From NCBI RefSeq assembly GCF_900496995.4, contig NC_044016.1:21432932-21496931 (forward strand): 64,000 bases of DNA, in the 5' to 3' direction. This DNA comes from Aquila chrysaetos chrysaetos. Taxonomy: Eukaryota > Chordata > Aves > Accipitriformes > Accipitridae. The notes beneath the pieces were generated by a model. The model had not been told where the DNA came from. It ran no database searches and saw only the letters and a list, made by a program, of their open reading frames with translations. Positions 1 to 12,138 of this stretch are shown here, one piece after another; within the stretch, counting starts at the first letter, position 1; every line of letters starts with the position of its first letter. The position numbers were made by a program, and so were the translations under genes.

Positions 1-3000
1 AGTTTTCATAAGAGAGCTGATAGCACTTCCTATTATTCTTTTTCTTCTCTATTCTGAGCCCTGCCTCTGCAAACAGGCTTGCTGCGCCATCCACTCCCCC
101 CAGAGCTGCTTGAGCCTGCGTCCTGAGGGGGGGACCTTAGCGGGGGAGCAGGATGGGGGCATTTCTGCCTCCTCCCTTGCCTTGCTGCCTGCAGACAAAC
201 TCCTCTGCATTGCCAGGTCTCGGCAGGCAGAAAAAACCTCCTGCAAGGCAGCCCGTGCAGCACCCTCACTCCCCAGAGGTTGAGGGTCCCTGGGCGACAT
301 TTCTGACCTGCTTCACCTTGCTCCCTCCACTCCTCCATGGGCAAAAGGAGAGGCAGCTCTAGACCCTCTCTGCCTTCAGGCTTGCAAACTCCCCGCAGAG
401 CAGGAGCTATGGAGGCTGTCCCTGCTCCCAGCACCCACCGCCAGCCATTATCTCGGCTGCTGGGCGGTGTGGGGGAGGCGCGGGGGGAGCATTCAGCCCT
501 GCGGTGTGTTTTGAACTGCTCACACCAGCCAGCTGCAAAGTCCCTTATCTGGAGAGTTCAAGGAGCCCTGAGAGGCTCCTCAGGGGCCCTCGCCCCTGGC
601 AGGTAAAGTGACCTGGCCAGGCAGCAAATTCCCCAGGGACCCGGCGGGACTCCCCCAGTGAACAGCACTGTCCCTGAAGGGCTTGCCACCAGTGACTGGG
701 CAGAGCTAGCCCTAAAACTACCGCAGGTAACACAGCTGGGACTCTTCCACCTATCAACAAGTCACACAAGGCCATGGGCGTCCACCTCCCCATGGGGGCT
801 GCCGAGTGGGTTTCCAGCCCTGACATCTCACTGGCCAAATACCAACAAGGGGGCCATACCGATGGCAGCCCCATGATGAACGCACACAGCTCTGTCCAGG
901 CACACCTCTTCCCCTGGCCAGAGAAAACCCCTCCAGGCACCCACCCAACCCCCCCAGAGCAGAGATGGGTGCTCCTGCCCAGCATCCCATCAAATGCTGC
1001 GGGGGGACATTTTAATGTCACAGTAAGAAGCTTACCAGAAGGGCAGGTTGGTCCCAGTCCCTTGCTCCTGGTCACTTCAGGCCACGGGACTGCGGGCACG
1101 GAGCCTTGGGAGAGGCAGGAAAACCCCTGCAAATATCAGAGCAGCCACCTGCTCCAAGGCCAGTGGTTTGGGGGTGCAGGAGGAGATACAGTGCCTGGGG
1201 TGGGCAGGAGCTAAGGGGGGACGTCATTTCTGAGGAGGTGTTAGAGGGGGAGAGATAAGCCACTCTCGGGAGCCTGTTTGCAGAGACAGGATAGGTAGGG
1301 GCTCTTCTGAGGAGCTGGTTTCCCTGATGGCACCCGCTCAGGCCGCTGTCCCCAGGGGAAAAGACCATCCCCTCCAAGCTACAACCCTGACCTGCTTCTC
1401 AGCAGGCTGGGGAAGGAGGCATGTTTCTCTAGGGCTAGGTTTGCACTCCATTTGTTGGAAATTTCGAAAAATAAAGTCCCTTTCTCCCAAGGGCAGAGGG
1501 AGGGATTTGCTCAGGGTTCCCCTCAATGCAGCTGCAGAAAACTCCAAAATCACACAGAAACCGCCTCCAGGACCTGGACGGTGCCTGCAGGCAGCTTTCA
1601 GCACCTCCAGGGGCTGCCTGGAGGTGGGGAGTTGCGGGGCGATGACCCACTAAGGGCAGGCACAAAGGCTCACACCAGGCTCACGCCACCTGGCCATGGC
1701 TTCCCTTGGGACCACCATGGATTTGGGGAGAGCCCAGGGATGCCTCCCCCCAGACCTTGATCCTCGCCCTGCATCCTCTGCAGCTGGTAGCCCCCCACAG
1801 CCCAGGTCCGCAGGGCTGGTCTGAGCCCCCCGGGGCTGCCGGTGTGGCTGGTGGAGGTGCTGCCTGGCTCTGCCCAGGGGCCGCAGGGAGGAGGTGTGCT
1901 GCGGGAAGGGGTGCTCCCCCAGGGTTGGCCTGGGGGCCACAGCAGGAAGAGGCACAATGGGAGGAAGCTACATTTCTGCTTCCTGATGGAGAAAACCCTA
2001 CAGGACCCCTGGGGAGAACAACCGGACACCGTTAATGTAAAAATCAGCTGGGAGCACAAAGAGCAGCCAGAGGCAGCCCCAAGTCGGGAGCAGGTCCTCC
2101 TTGCACGGAGGAGCCTGGGGCTTGGTGCAGCGGTGGCACGGGCCACCACGTACCAGGACAGCCACGCATGGAGGACAGAGGCAATCCCAGCCATGCCACA
2201 GCACAAGGCATGGCTCCTGCCTGCCCCCAGCCTGGCTCTCCTGAAGGCAGGTGACACTCCTTATTTCCACCCAGTTGGGTGGGGAGAGGGATACTCCCTG
2301 GTGGGCTGGGGCAGTGCTTAGGTAAGACCCCCTGGGGCATGGCTGCCAGATGCATCTCTTTTGCTTTAGCAGCTTCCCCCCCCCCCAGTCACGCTCAGCC
2401 TTGCTCAAGAGGAAACGCTGTCTGTACAGATGATATCTTGGTTGGCCGCACCTTGGGCAGCAGCAACAGCACTGGAGGGATGGGCTGAGCTTAAGGGACT
2501 GTGTCCCCATTTCCCCTCATGTCTGCAGCTGAAAGGAGTGAAGGTGAGACCCGTAAAGAGGCAGCACACAGCAAGACAGGACAAGAACAAAACAGCTCAT
2601 GGCCAGAGAAGTCTGAAGATAAGGACTCAATGAATGTATGGGAAGAAACCCAAGAGATAAGAGTCCCACAGCCAGGGAATGAAAGAGGGGCAAGATGAGT
2701 TTCTCTATACCCTGTCTTCTCCTGGGCTTGGTAGGGCCATATCTACCAGCAACACATGGCTACCCCAAGGTCACTGCTCAGAGAACAGTACTGGAGGGGA
2801 AGAGCAGAACTGCACAAGGCCACCTGCCATTGGTGGCCCCCAGGGTGGTAGGATGGAGAGTGGAGAGGGTTCCTCCTTCCATTGCTTCACGTTCCTGGCC
2901 CCGGGACTGAGCTCAGAGCTGGCAGACGCAGGAAGGAGTCAGGCCAGGAATGACACAACGGAGCTGAGCAGGGAGCAACCTGCAGTGAGGGGCTGGGGGA

Positions 3001-6000
3001 GAAGGATGGGGACAGCTTATGTTGCAGCCAGGAGGTCCTCAAAACAGCCCTGCAGTGAAATCAGGCTGTGAAATCATTGGAAAGTTCAAAAGCCCCTTTA
3101 AATCCTTCCCCAGGCTATGCACAGAGCCCCCTCTATGCACAGAGCCCCCGGCGGAGGAGGCTTGGAGGGCTCGACTCAACCCCAAACATATACCCCCACC
3201 CCAAATGCCACTCTGCACTTCACAGGGGCTCCTCTCCCCCAAGAGGGCCCAAGCCCAGGGCTCACTCGCTTGTCCCCAGAACAGGGCTGCTTCTGGAAGG
3301 GCAGGAAAAGCTGGCAGTCAACCAGCAGCCAAAGCACCTGCCCACAGCAGCCCCCGACCACCTTCCACACCCCAGGGCATGTTTGCCTCCCGGCAGGGAG
3401 AGGCTCAGAGCTCCTTCCAGCTCTGGCTCCTTCCAGTCTGGAGCTGGTGCTGGATGCAAAGGCACAGAGCTTGCAGCAGGCAGGACCCTCAGCCAGCAAG
3501 AGCTGCCTGCACCCAGCGGGAGCTGCTGAACCACACGCACCTGGGCTGCGCTGCCCCCTCGCCTGAGCCCCCCGAGCAGGTGAGAGAGCATCCCCAGGGC
3601 TGGATGGAGTGAGCCTTGTCCCTGCACCCAGAGGACTCAGCAGAGGGGCTGCAGCAGGCTGCCAGACCTGCTGGGGGGCTGGCACAGGGGCAGAGCTCAT
3701 TTTGCCCTCACTCAGCAATTTTTCAGAAGCTGGGCGGGGCTGCACAGCTGCTTCCAATTTAGGGGGGGGGGGCGGAGGAACGAAAACAGAGCCACAATAT
3801 GATCTTCCCCCGGCGTCACCATCTCCCCAGCTCCCAAAATTTGGAGGGGCGATTCCTCCCCACTGATCAGCAGCCACCCGGCAGAAGCTGGGACGTATAC
3901 GCGGAGGCCAACCACCGCCAGGCCTGCGGTGGGTCGAGGTTGGCTCTATCCTCTGCATGTCAGCTGTGCCCGGTGGCTGGGACAGAAATGCAAGGGCTAT
4001 TTTGGGTCCCTGCAGACCAAGCGGAGTTTCCCTTGTAGGCCAGCTCAGGAACAGGGGCCCTGGCTGACCGCTGCTTTTGGCACAAAATGTCCGCCGCTCT
4101 ACTGGGAAAGGGGATGGTGGGCAGGGAAGCAGGTTTTGGTGCCCGCCACAGTCCTGCACAGTCTCTCTGCCAGCCGCCTGTCCTGTCAAGATCCCACTCG
4201 CTGCCCAGACAGCTGCAGCATCTCACAAACCCTGAACTGGCTTCAGCTGCTAAATGCAGCCATTTCATAATGGACAGGGGTACAGTGGCTCTGCTCCAGG
4301 AGACTGGGCACGTCTGTCACCCCCTCATACCCACACCCCCTTTGTCCCAGCCAAGGGGCACCCCATGATCCCCAGAAAAAAAAGGAGGGAGAAGGGATTG
4401 ATGCCCTGGCTAGGTCTGCTCCCCTCACGTGCCCAAAGCCAGTCACTTCCAAAGTTGCAGCCATCTCCGAGCAGTGGGGCAAAGCCGTCTCCACAAGTCC
4501 TAAGAGCTAGGGGGACTCGAGGAGCCACACATGCCTGCACACTTCCCAGCTGATTTTAAATTAGGCTGAGGGGAAGATGCTGCCCAGTGAGAACCGGGCT
4601 TGCCATGTCCCTGCTCTGCGGCAGCTCCAGAAAAGCCGTGTGGGCAGCGCATGGTCTGCACCAAGGAACGGAAAGCCAAAGTGGCAGCACGCCATCAGCA
4701 GCGTGGAGCAAGCAAAGGACTTGGAGTAAACACCCAGGGCGGAAACGCCACCTCTAGTACCCTCTTCCCTCCTCCCTGAACAACTCAGCTTCCCCAAACG
4801 CCCTGGCAGGACTCAGGTCTCAAATGTGGAGCCAGAGCAAGGCTTGAGGCGGACACCTCCTTCAGAGGGAGTAAGTCAGAGCCCGAACCTCCCGCTCGGC
4901 ACTGGCCTCAGCTAACCCGGAGCAAACAGGAAAACTTTTATGTGAGTAGGATCAGACAGGGAGAGCTAACAGGAGGTGGGGAGCTCACTCCTGTGTCTGC
5001 CCATACCCCTGCAAAACAGACTCCCTCATGACCGACAATAATAAGCCTAGCTGCAAGTCAGAAAAGGGCAAATCACATCCCTTCCAAATGCTAACCTGCA
5101 GACGCTGCTGCATCTGTGCAACCAGCCAACGCATGGTGTGCCACAGCCATGAGGTCCCGGGCTGCAGGGGACCATGAGCATCCTCGGGGATGCCTCAGGT
5201 AGGCATGGAGAGCCCCACCTGAGTGCTTTGCTTGTGCTGAAACAGTGCTTTGGAGAGGTTGGTGTCGGCTTGCAGACTCCGACGGCATCCCAGCCTCCCC
5301 CACATTAATTTGGGGAGCAGAGGAGACAAGGGCAGCTCTGACACTCCCTGCTGGAAGACCAAAGGGTACCATAGCCTCTGTCAGAGTGAGCTGGCCATCC
5401 AGCAAGGTGTCCTGCCAGAGCTCGCCCGAGTGCCTGAACACGCTGGGATGCCGATGCACTCCCACGGCGATGCCAGGCGATAGGGAGCCCAGGGGCTGAG
5501 CCCTGCTGAAGCAATCCCTTTCTGGCACATTGCATCCTCCTTGCAGCCACGGGGGGAGGAAGAGAGGGACAGCTGGTGGTGGACAACTTGTGTTTGTTTA
5601 TCAACAGCCAGGCAATTTGGGCTTTGTTTCTGTTCAAAGGCTCCTCTTTTGGAGCAAGCCTACCTGCAGAGCCCAGGCAGGGCAGCTCCCTCAATCCCCC
5701 ACGAGGCACAGCTCCTGCCCTGCATCGCCCTGGCACCGTGTACCCACTGCCTGCGGGATAACAGCCCTGTCCCGGAACATGCTGGCAGATGAATGCCCTG
5801 ATGTGGTTCACCACGCATTCACACCAACCTTGTATTGTCACAAGGAGTGAGTGTGAAGACAGGAACGAGAAGTTGCAGGGGAGGGTGGATCGCTTCTTAA
5901 TAGCTTGGTTGTGTTGCCATTGGTCTGCCTCCTCCCATGGTTAATGGATAACGCTCCCAATCTCATCAGGATGGTGTGGAGACCTACCCAACCCTGTTGG

Positions 6001-9000
6001 CCTCAGCCACAGCCCTACACCTACAAACCCTGATGGGCTGAAAGCACTGCACTCCCTGTGTGCATCCTGCGGCAGTGGGCTCCCCGAGAGGGCAGAGGTT
6101 TGATCCAGAGCAAATACCATCAGGGAGCTCATCCACAGCACCGAGGGAGGATATCTCAGGCAAAAAAATGGAATTGCCTTCAACTTGGTCCTGAGGCCAG
6201 GAAAAGACAAGGCCTGTCAAAGGCAGGGCAGGGCAGCTCCTTCAACCCTGAGCCCCTGGCCAGGACCAAGAAGCGAGCTGTGCCACCAGTCCCTCCTGCC
6301 TCCCCGAGTTGTTCTCCAGGGGTAAGCCCCAAGCCTAGAAGGAGAGAGCTCCTCTCACAAGGGTTTTCCATGAGCAAACCTGTAGCAAAACTCAAATGGG
6401 GCTGCCCACCCCAAAGCCCTCACCCTCTTCGAGCTCCTCCAGGTGAGCCGGCCCCCGGCCGCACGTGTAAATTGGCTCCCTATCCCTGCATGGCATCGGT
6501 GGGTGGCTGTGCTAGGTGTGATGAACCAGACAGAGGTGAGGACCACACTCGGAGCCACAGCATGGGCAGCAGCGGGAGAAGCCAAGTGGGGTGGCCCAGG
6601 CAGGACGCCCCTCTCCCCAGCAGTCTTGCAGGAGGCTGGGGCCATTTCAGGGGCAGTCTGGGGGTGCTGGTACACATTCAGGTTGATGGCTTGCCCTCGG
6701 CACAGCAAGGCTGGTGACACAGTACCTGCAGCCTCAGTACATGGCCAGAGCAGGATGCTTGCCAGGCAGGAGGCTGACTGCATGACCCTCTGGTTCCGCC
6801 GCTGCTCCCGACCTAGCTGCATCCCTCCCAGCCTTGCTCTTCTCCACCTCCAGCCCCTTCCTGCCTCCTCCCTCTGCGACTTCCCAGTTGGCTCACTCCA
6901 TGAATTTCAAGCTGGAAATTTCACAGCGAGGTGCTTTCCCAACAGACAAGTCCTAAAGGAAATGAACTAAAGCAAATCCCACTGGCAGTGGTGTGGTGGG
7001 AAGAAGGCAAGAAGGCTCTGTGGAAATCTGCCTGATTTCCTGCTGGCTTCTTCTGCATGAACCAGCAGGCAGGCAATAGGTCTCTGCTCCCTTTTGGCCT
7101 CAAAAAAAGCTGGTCTCCTGGAGATGAAGCCTGACTGTGCTTACCCACAACTTAACTAAGAGGCTGAAAGAGAGCCTCGAGCACTGCACCCAGAATGCCA
7201 GGCTCACTGATTTGTGTCACGGATAATGCCATGCATACCCAGTGCTTTGAGCCTCCCCTTTCTCGGGGATCGGTGAGACCAGGGAAAAGCCTGCTCCAAG
7301 CCAGAGCAGGACCAAAATGTCACAAAGTGATGTTCTTCACACCACCAGCATCAGCAATGAAGCTAGAAAGGGCTAGCACTATCCCTACACAACAGCTTCC
7401 CTTGTCTCATGAGAGCAACAGCACTTGTACGTGTTCCTCACACAGCACCGCAGCTCCTCTCCCACACGGGGACCTCAGAGCCCACGTACAGCCAATGCCC
7501 TGACCAGGTCTGCAAGGTCTGGAGTGGGAGATAGGGTGCAGTGCTGCACTGCAACCTCAGCTGGCGGCAGTGGGGTCCCTCCGGACCATACAACCTGATG
7601 TAACCAAACCCATCCAGGATCGGCCCCTACTCCACACGCTTGTTTCCCCATCCCATGTCTTGCACACTGTTAACTTAGGAAGCACTTAGTCTTTATTGCA
7701 CTGCTTAATCAAATCTTAATAGCTGTGTGGCTGTTAAAATCCTGACTCCTGCCTATCTGCAAATGCCTGTAGCTCACTCTGCATAGTGCTTTGTGCCTGA
7801 GCTTGCTGGCAGCGGCGTACAGGTTAGCATGGAGATGCAACTCCAAGAGCTTGTGGTCCTGCAGTCCCAGTGCTGGGCTGCCAGGCGTCACACAGAGCAG
7901 AGCTAGGTGCTGGGGAGGCTAAGGAAGGAGCAGGGAGGTGAGCAGAGTTTGCACTGTGGGGTCGCTACTGAGCTGGCAAGGACTGCAAGCAAACAGCACT
8001 CTGCTGATAAGAGCGGGTGTTGCAGCTTCCTTAACACTTGCCAAGGACCTGGATGTTATGCTGGACGAAAACAACTGAGATCTACAACTGTCCTAGAGGA
8101 AGCACTGGAGGCTGCTTGCTGGCTTCCCAAAGCCCATGCCTGGTGCCTTCCCATCTGGACAGGGCAGGCGGGTGCTCCTGGGCTCCCTCTGGCCCGATGG
8201 GCCAGTCCCCAGCCCTGCCTCTGCCAGTGGAGTTGGGATTGGAGCCAGGCAGAGCAAGGAAGGTGCAGTGCGGGAGTGGGTGAACGGGTGCCTTGTCCTC
8301 CGCGCCCTGGCTTGCCCCCAGCCCACAACAAGGAGGGAGACAGGTCAGGCCAGGGCAAGAACAAAGCCCATGGCTCATCTTCAAAGAGGAAGAGGCTCAT
8401 TAATACCTCCCAGCCCAAGATAATGAGAGCAGGGATGCCATGATGGGGAAATGATGCCAGTACTTAATTATGCAGCTTGGGGAGGAAAGGAGAAGAGGGA
8501 CAACTTCAGGATGAAGGTGACACCCTGCCCTGTGTGCTGGCAATACATTTGCTGGTTCAGGCTGGAGTGAATTTATTCATGTTCTTCACTCCACGTACCT
8601 GGTACAGCGTAGGCCCTTGCCTCTCGTCTGTGCTAGCTGGGGGGAACAGCCACTCCACAAACCATCTTCTGGGACCTACGTTACAGCCCTCAGTGCTGTA
8701 TAGAAACTGCCCCTGCTCTGTGAAGACCCCCTCAGTGAGCCAAGAGCAAGTCTACCTGTCTTTTTCAGGAGCAAAAGGCAACGGCGGGAGCAGGAGTGCT
8801 CCGGAGAGCACACGTGTGGTGCCCACACTGCACTGACACTGTATCAATGGCTCATGAGCCACACTCGGACAATCAGCAAGCCCAAGAGAAAAGTATCCCT
8901 GTCTAGTCACGTCCTGAGACAGCTTTGTAGTGAAGGCAGGCTCGAGGAAGCCCAAGGCTGTCTGGCAGCTCGCAGGGGCTGGCCAGCGGAAACAATGCCG

Positions 9001-9600
9001 CCAAGCCGGGATGCAGTGCAGGAGGGGAGTGGGATTTCCCATGTCGGCATTCACAGAAGTCTCTCAATTGCGTCGGCTCACAACAGGCAACTGAGGGGCC
9101 ATCGGGCTGCTTCCTGCTTCAGAGCAGCCGGGAAGCACATCCAGCTGTGGCCAACAGCTGCATGAATTCCTCATGCAGCCCCTAGCCCTGAGGAATCTAC
9201 TGGGTTCAAGGATACAGGCTCACTTGTCTGCAATCCCACACCCCAGGGCTTGGCTGCTGCTGCCTTCCCACACAGCCCGCAGCTCCACAGCCCGTTCCCG
9301 AAAGGCAGATGGGAGCACTGGTGAGTACAGGCAGGGACTGTGTTGGGCTGGCAGTATTAGCACCTAGTAGGGGTGTGAGGCTCAGATTTAACTACAGGGG
9401 TGGGGAGGACAGCAGAAAAGGGCTCCACACAGAGCCCTCAGCGCTCTTGCCTGGACCGGGCTCTTGAGCTTGCTCCTGAACGGGTTTGCTCAGGACCAGA
9501 AAGAAACGCTTAATGAAATCTTCCACAGGGTCCCACAGCCAGCTGGGAGCATTTTCTTGAGCAGGACCTGCAGCAACCCCGGCAAAGGCCGCCAGCCAAG
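1..9600. other. Left intergenic stretch, no gene seen
   Basis: I see no coding exon here. Open frames exist on both strands, but none carries a recognisable domain, and none can be joined to another by splice phase. The base composition is moderate, with GC-rich and more AT-rich patches. An 18-bp tandem duplication lies at 3115-3150, and short C and G runs lie near 2380 and 3763. It could hold introns or untranslated exons of a gene outside the window, or a lncRNA. Confidence 0.5.
3115..3150. repeat. 18-bp tandem duplication
   Basis: Two head-to-tail copies of an 18-bp unit beginning CTATGCACAGAG differ only at the last base (3115-3132 and 3133-3150). It is a local slippage duplication with no coding frame around it. 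Confidence 0.9.
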
Positions 9601-10600
9601 GGGGCTCTGCCCCGCTGCTTGCACAGCAGTACATGGCGCCCAGCCCACGTGCTTTCCAGTGGGTCCTTGCAACGCGGGTTCGGCTGCAGCATGCCGGCAG
9701 CCGCTGTCGCGCACCCACCCGAGTGCCTGGCACAGATGCACATCGCCGCAGCCGGAGGACCGCTGCACAAACCCCTCGGTGAAGTCCTGCATCCCAGGTG
9801 TCAGAGCATCACCGCGCTTTGTGCCCCCAAAACCGCATACTCTTCCCCCGGCAGTAACTACGAAAGGGGATTTGGAGTTGCAGTGAGAGGCAGCGAGGAA
9901 GAACCCCCCCCCCCCCCATCCCAAAAGGCAGCAGCTATGCATCACCCCCCCCGCCCCGAGGCGCGACCCACACACCGGCTTCCTCCCCCCCCCCCCCGCT
10001 GCGGTGCCGGATCCTGAGCCTGCAACTCCCCCCCCGCCCCGGCTCTTAGCAGCGTTTCAAAGCTGCCAGGTGCGCGGGTTCCCCACGCACCCGGCAGCTT
10101 TGAAACGCTGCTAGGAGCCTCGGTGGGAGCCGGGGAGGTGGGTTACAAGCACAGCGACTGTAAGCGAATACCTTAAATACGGCCGCCCCCCGCTGCCCCC
10201 CGCTCCTTGCCGGCTCTGGCGCCTTCTGTCCCCAATGCGGATGGGAAATCACCTCCTCCCCCCGCGCTTCGCAAACTCCTCCTCCTCTTTTTGCCGCCCT
10301 CAGCGCCACGCGGTTCCCGCGTGGGGGAGGCGGCGGGTTTTCCTTCCTCCCCCCCCGCTTCCCCCCCCCCCCCCCGCTATCCGGGGAGAGCACGGGTAAG
10401 ATGCGCCGCGACCCTCCGTGGGCAGCCGTACCCACCCCACGGGTGAACCCACCTGCACCGCGCTCTTCCACGTCGCGCCGCTTACTGGCCCCGGCCCTCC
10501 CTCCGGGCTTGCCCGCCCCTGGCTCCCCCCCTCCTTTTCCGCGCCTCCCCGCATCCCCACACCCCGCAGCCGGCGGGAAAACCTCCGGCCCTCCCAGCCC
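9600..10600. promoter_or_regulatory. CpG island, candidate promoter
   Basis: About 1 kb is very rich in CpG and in long C runs (9904-9917, about 9985-9997, 10361-10375), standing out from its AT-richer flanks. A splice-donor-like GTAAGA on the plus strand lies near 10396. On the minus strand a TATTTAA box lies at 10173-10179. The island therefore looks like the promoter or first exon of an unidentified transcript, but I found no coding exon attached to it on either strand. Confidence 0.5.
10041..10119. repeat. 79-nt near-perfect inverted repeat (hairpin)
   Basis: Bases 10041-10074 pair with 10086-10119. The outer arm is GGCTC, then one T.G wobble, then an uninterrupted 21-bp stem (10047-10067 with 10093-10113). 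One A/C mismatch follows, then 6 more pairs and an 11-nt apical region that can itself pair GGG with CCC. The length is that of a pre-miRNA hairpin, although the pairing is cleaner than most. It lies in the CpG island. On the minus strand it would sit just downstream of a TATTTAA box at 10173-10179, so it could be a 5'-UTR or pri-miRNA hairpin, or simply a DNA palindrome. Confidence 0.9.
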
Positions 10601-10871
10601 AGGGTTCGACTGCTTTAGCAATGCACGGCCCTGGTGGAAGGAGAGCAAAGCCCCCTCTACGTTCCTGAGCTGCACCCAGCTCCGGGTTTGCATTAATACC
10701 CATACATTAGTAAATATCATAGCTCTGAAGGGAGCTCTATATTATATTACGGCTCTAAAAGGAGTGTGAACTGGCCCCATCTGTTAGGTCCATTGCTTGT
10801 CCCCAGTGCTGCATCCTAATCTGGACAAAACCCCTCTCTGCTGGCAGTCACCACTTATGGGTGTTAAAGAA

Positions 10872-10901
10872 CCCCCCCCCCCCCAAACATATATATATAT
10901 A
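10872..10901. repeat. C run followed by (AT)n
   Basis: A run of about 13 C is followed by AAAC and then about six AT dinucleotides ending near 10901. It is a simple low-complexity tract in non-coding sequence. Confidence 0.85.
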
Positions 10902-12058
10902 GGGTTACCAAGAGGATTGAAGACAGCTTTTTGCACTGTGTGTTCATGGTGGTGCTACCCGGGATGGCAGGCGATGTGCAGACCTCTCTGAAATTTAGCA
11001 AGTTCCCTGTATCCAGAGGACCTAAGTATTGCATGTATCCAGTATCCAAAGGGCAGGCGTGGACTCTAAGCTGTTTTTTTTCAGGCTGCCCGTCTCCAGG
11101 CTTCTATCTCTCCGGAACAGATATCTACTCCGCTGTGATGAAAGCCTGTTGTTTTGCTTAAGTGCCAAGGTGCAGCAGGACTCGGGGTACTTTGTCCCCC
11201 AGCAAAGGGGAGTGCACCTGAATTCAACCTCATAGCCGGGCTGTTAAATGGTCTGCAGAAATCTTTTTTATGTAGCTCTGTGTTTCAAGGTGCTTCTGCC
11301 AGGAGCACGGGGCCCTCCTTGCTCTCCCCGTTCACCTATGCCATGCGGCCACAGGCAGTGGCACCAGGAAGTCCCTGCAGCAACTTCAACTGCAAAAGCA
11401 TTTGCTCTGTTACTAAAAAGCCTGGGAAAATTCTCTGCAGACAGCGACCAGTTTGGGTTAGAATTAAAATCAGAAGTTAAAACACCCCCGAATGCTCTGG
11501 CAGATTCCCATCCTTGTGATCTCTCAGGGAGATGATCTCTAACACACAACTCCCTGCAGAATCCAAGCACCAAGCTTGTATTTTAAGACAGACCTGCAAA
11601 GCATCGCCATGTAAGCAAGAAGTCCCCAAAGCCCGAGAAAAAGGCAATGGGGATGGGGTGAGACAGCTACCGGTGCTTTCTGAGACACAAGGATGACACT
11701 GTGGAGTGTCAGCTTCAGGAAGTGACTTCCCCGCTGTCCTGCTCGGTAGCAGCCTTTGCCACTGGGTCTCTCCTTCTGCGCTGGTGGTAGATATTTGTTG
11801 CGGTTATGGGTTTCTGGGGTCAGATAGCAGGGTGCACTAACAACGTGAAGTGAGCAGCAGACAATGTTGTCACATAATAAGACAGGAGGCTGTTGTCTTA
11901 AATGTAAGACTCAGATCAAATTAAATTTAAAAGCTCCCATCTCCAATTAAGCTCCTGCTGCGTCTCCCAAGCAATGATGGATCCAAGCCCTGGGCCTGCC
12001 TTTCTTCAGCCTATTTTCCCTAAGCCTTTCTGATCTGGAAGGTCATCCCCTGGGTAAG

Positions 12059-12138
12059 CTCCTCTCCCTCTCTCTCTCCTTCTCCCTCTCCCTCTCCCTC
12101 TCCCTCTCATTCTCCTCTCCCTTCCCTCCTTCCCCCCA
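12059..12138. repeat. CT-rich polypyrimidine tract, (CTCCCT)n-like
   Basis: Roughly 80 bp are almost pure C and T with a CTCCCT-type periodicity and only one interrupting purine. The plus strand ends in CCCCAG, which mimics a 3' splice site. Such homopurine/homopyrimidine tracts with mirror symmetry can form triplex DNA. No exon follows. Confidence 0.85.

Noticed and set aside
3176..4189. 337-codon minus-strand ORF
   Set aside because: No domain, low-complexity composition, competing open frames on both strands, and no splice partners.
10046..10720. 224-codon minus-strand ORF across the CpG island
   Set aside because: Open only because of GC richness; Gly/Arg-rich without domain, and it runs through the hairpin and C runs.
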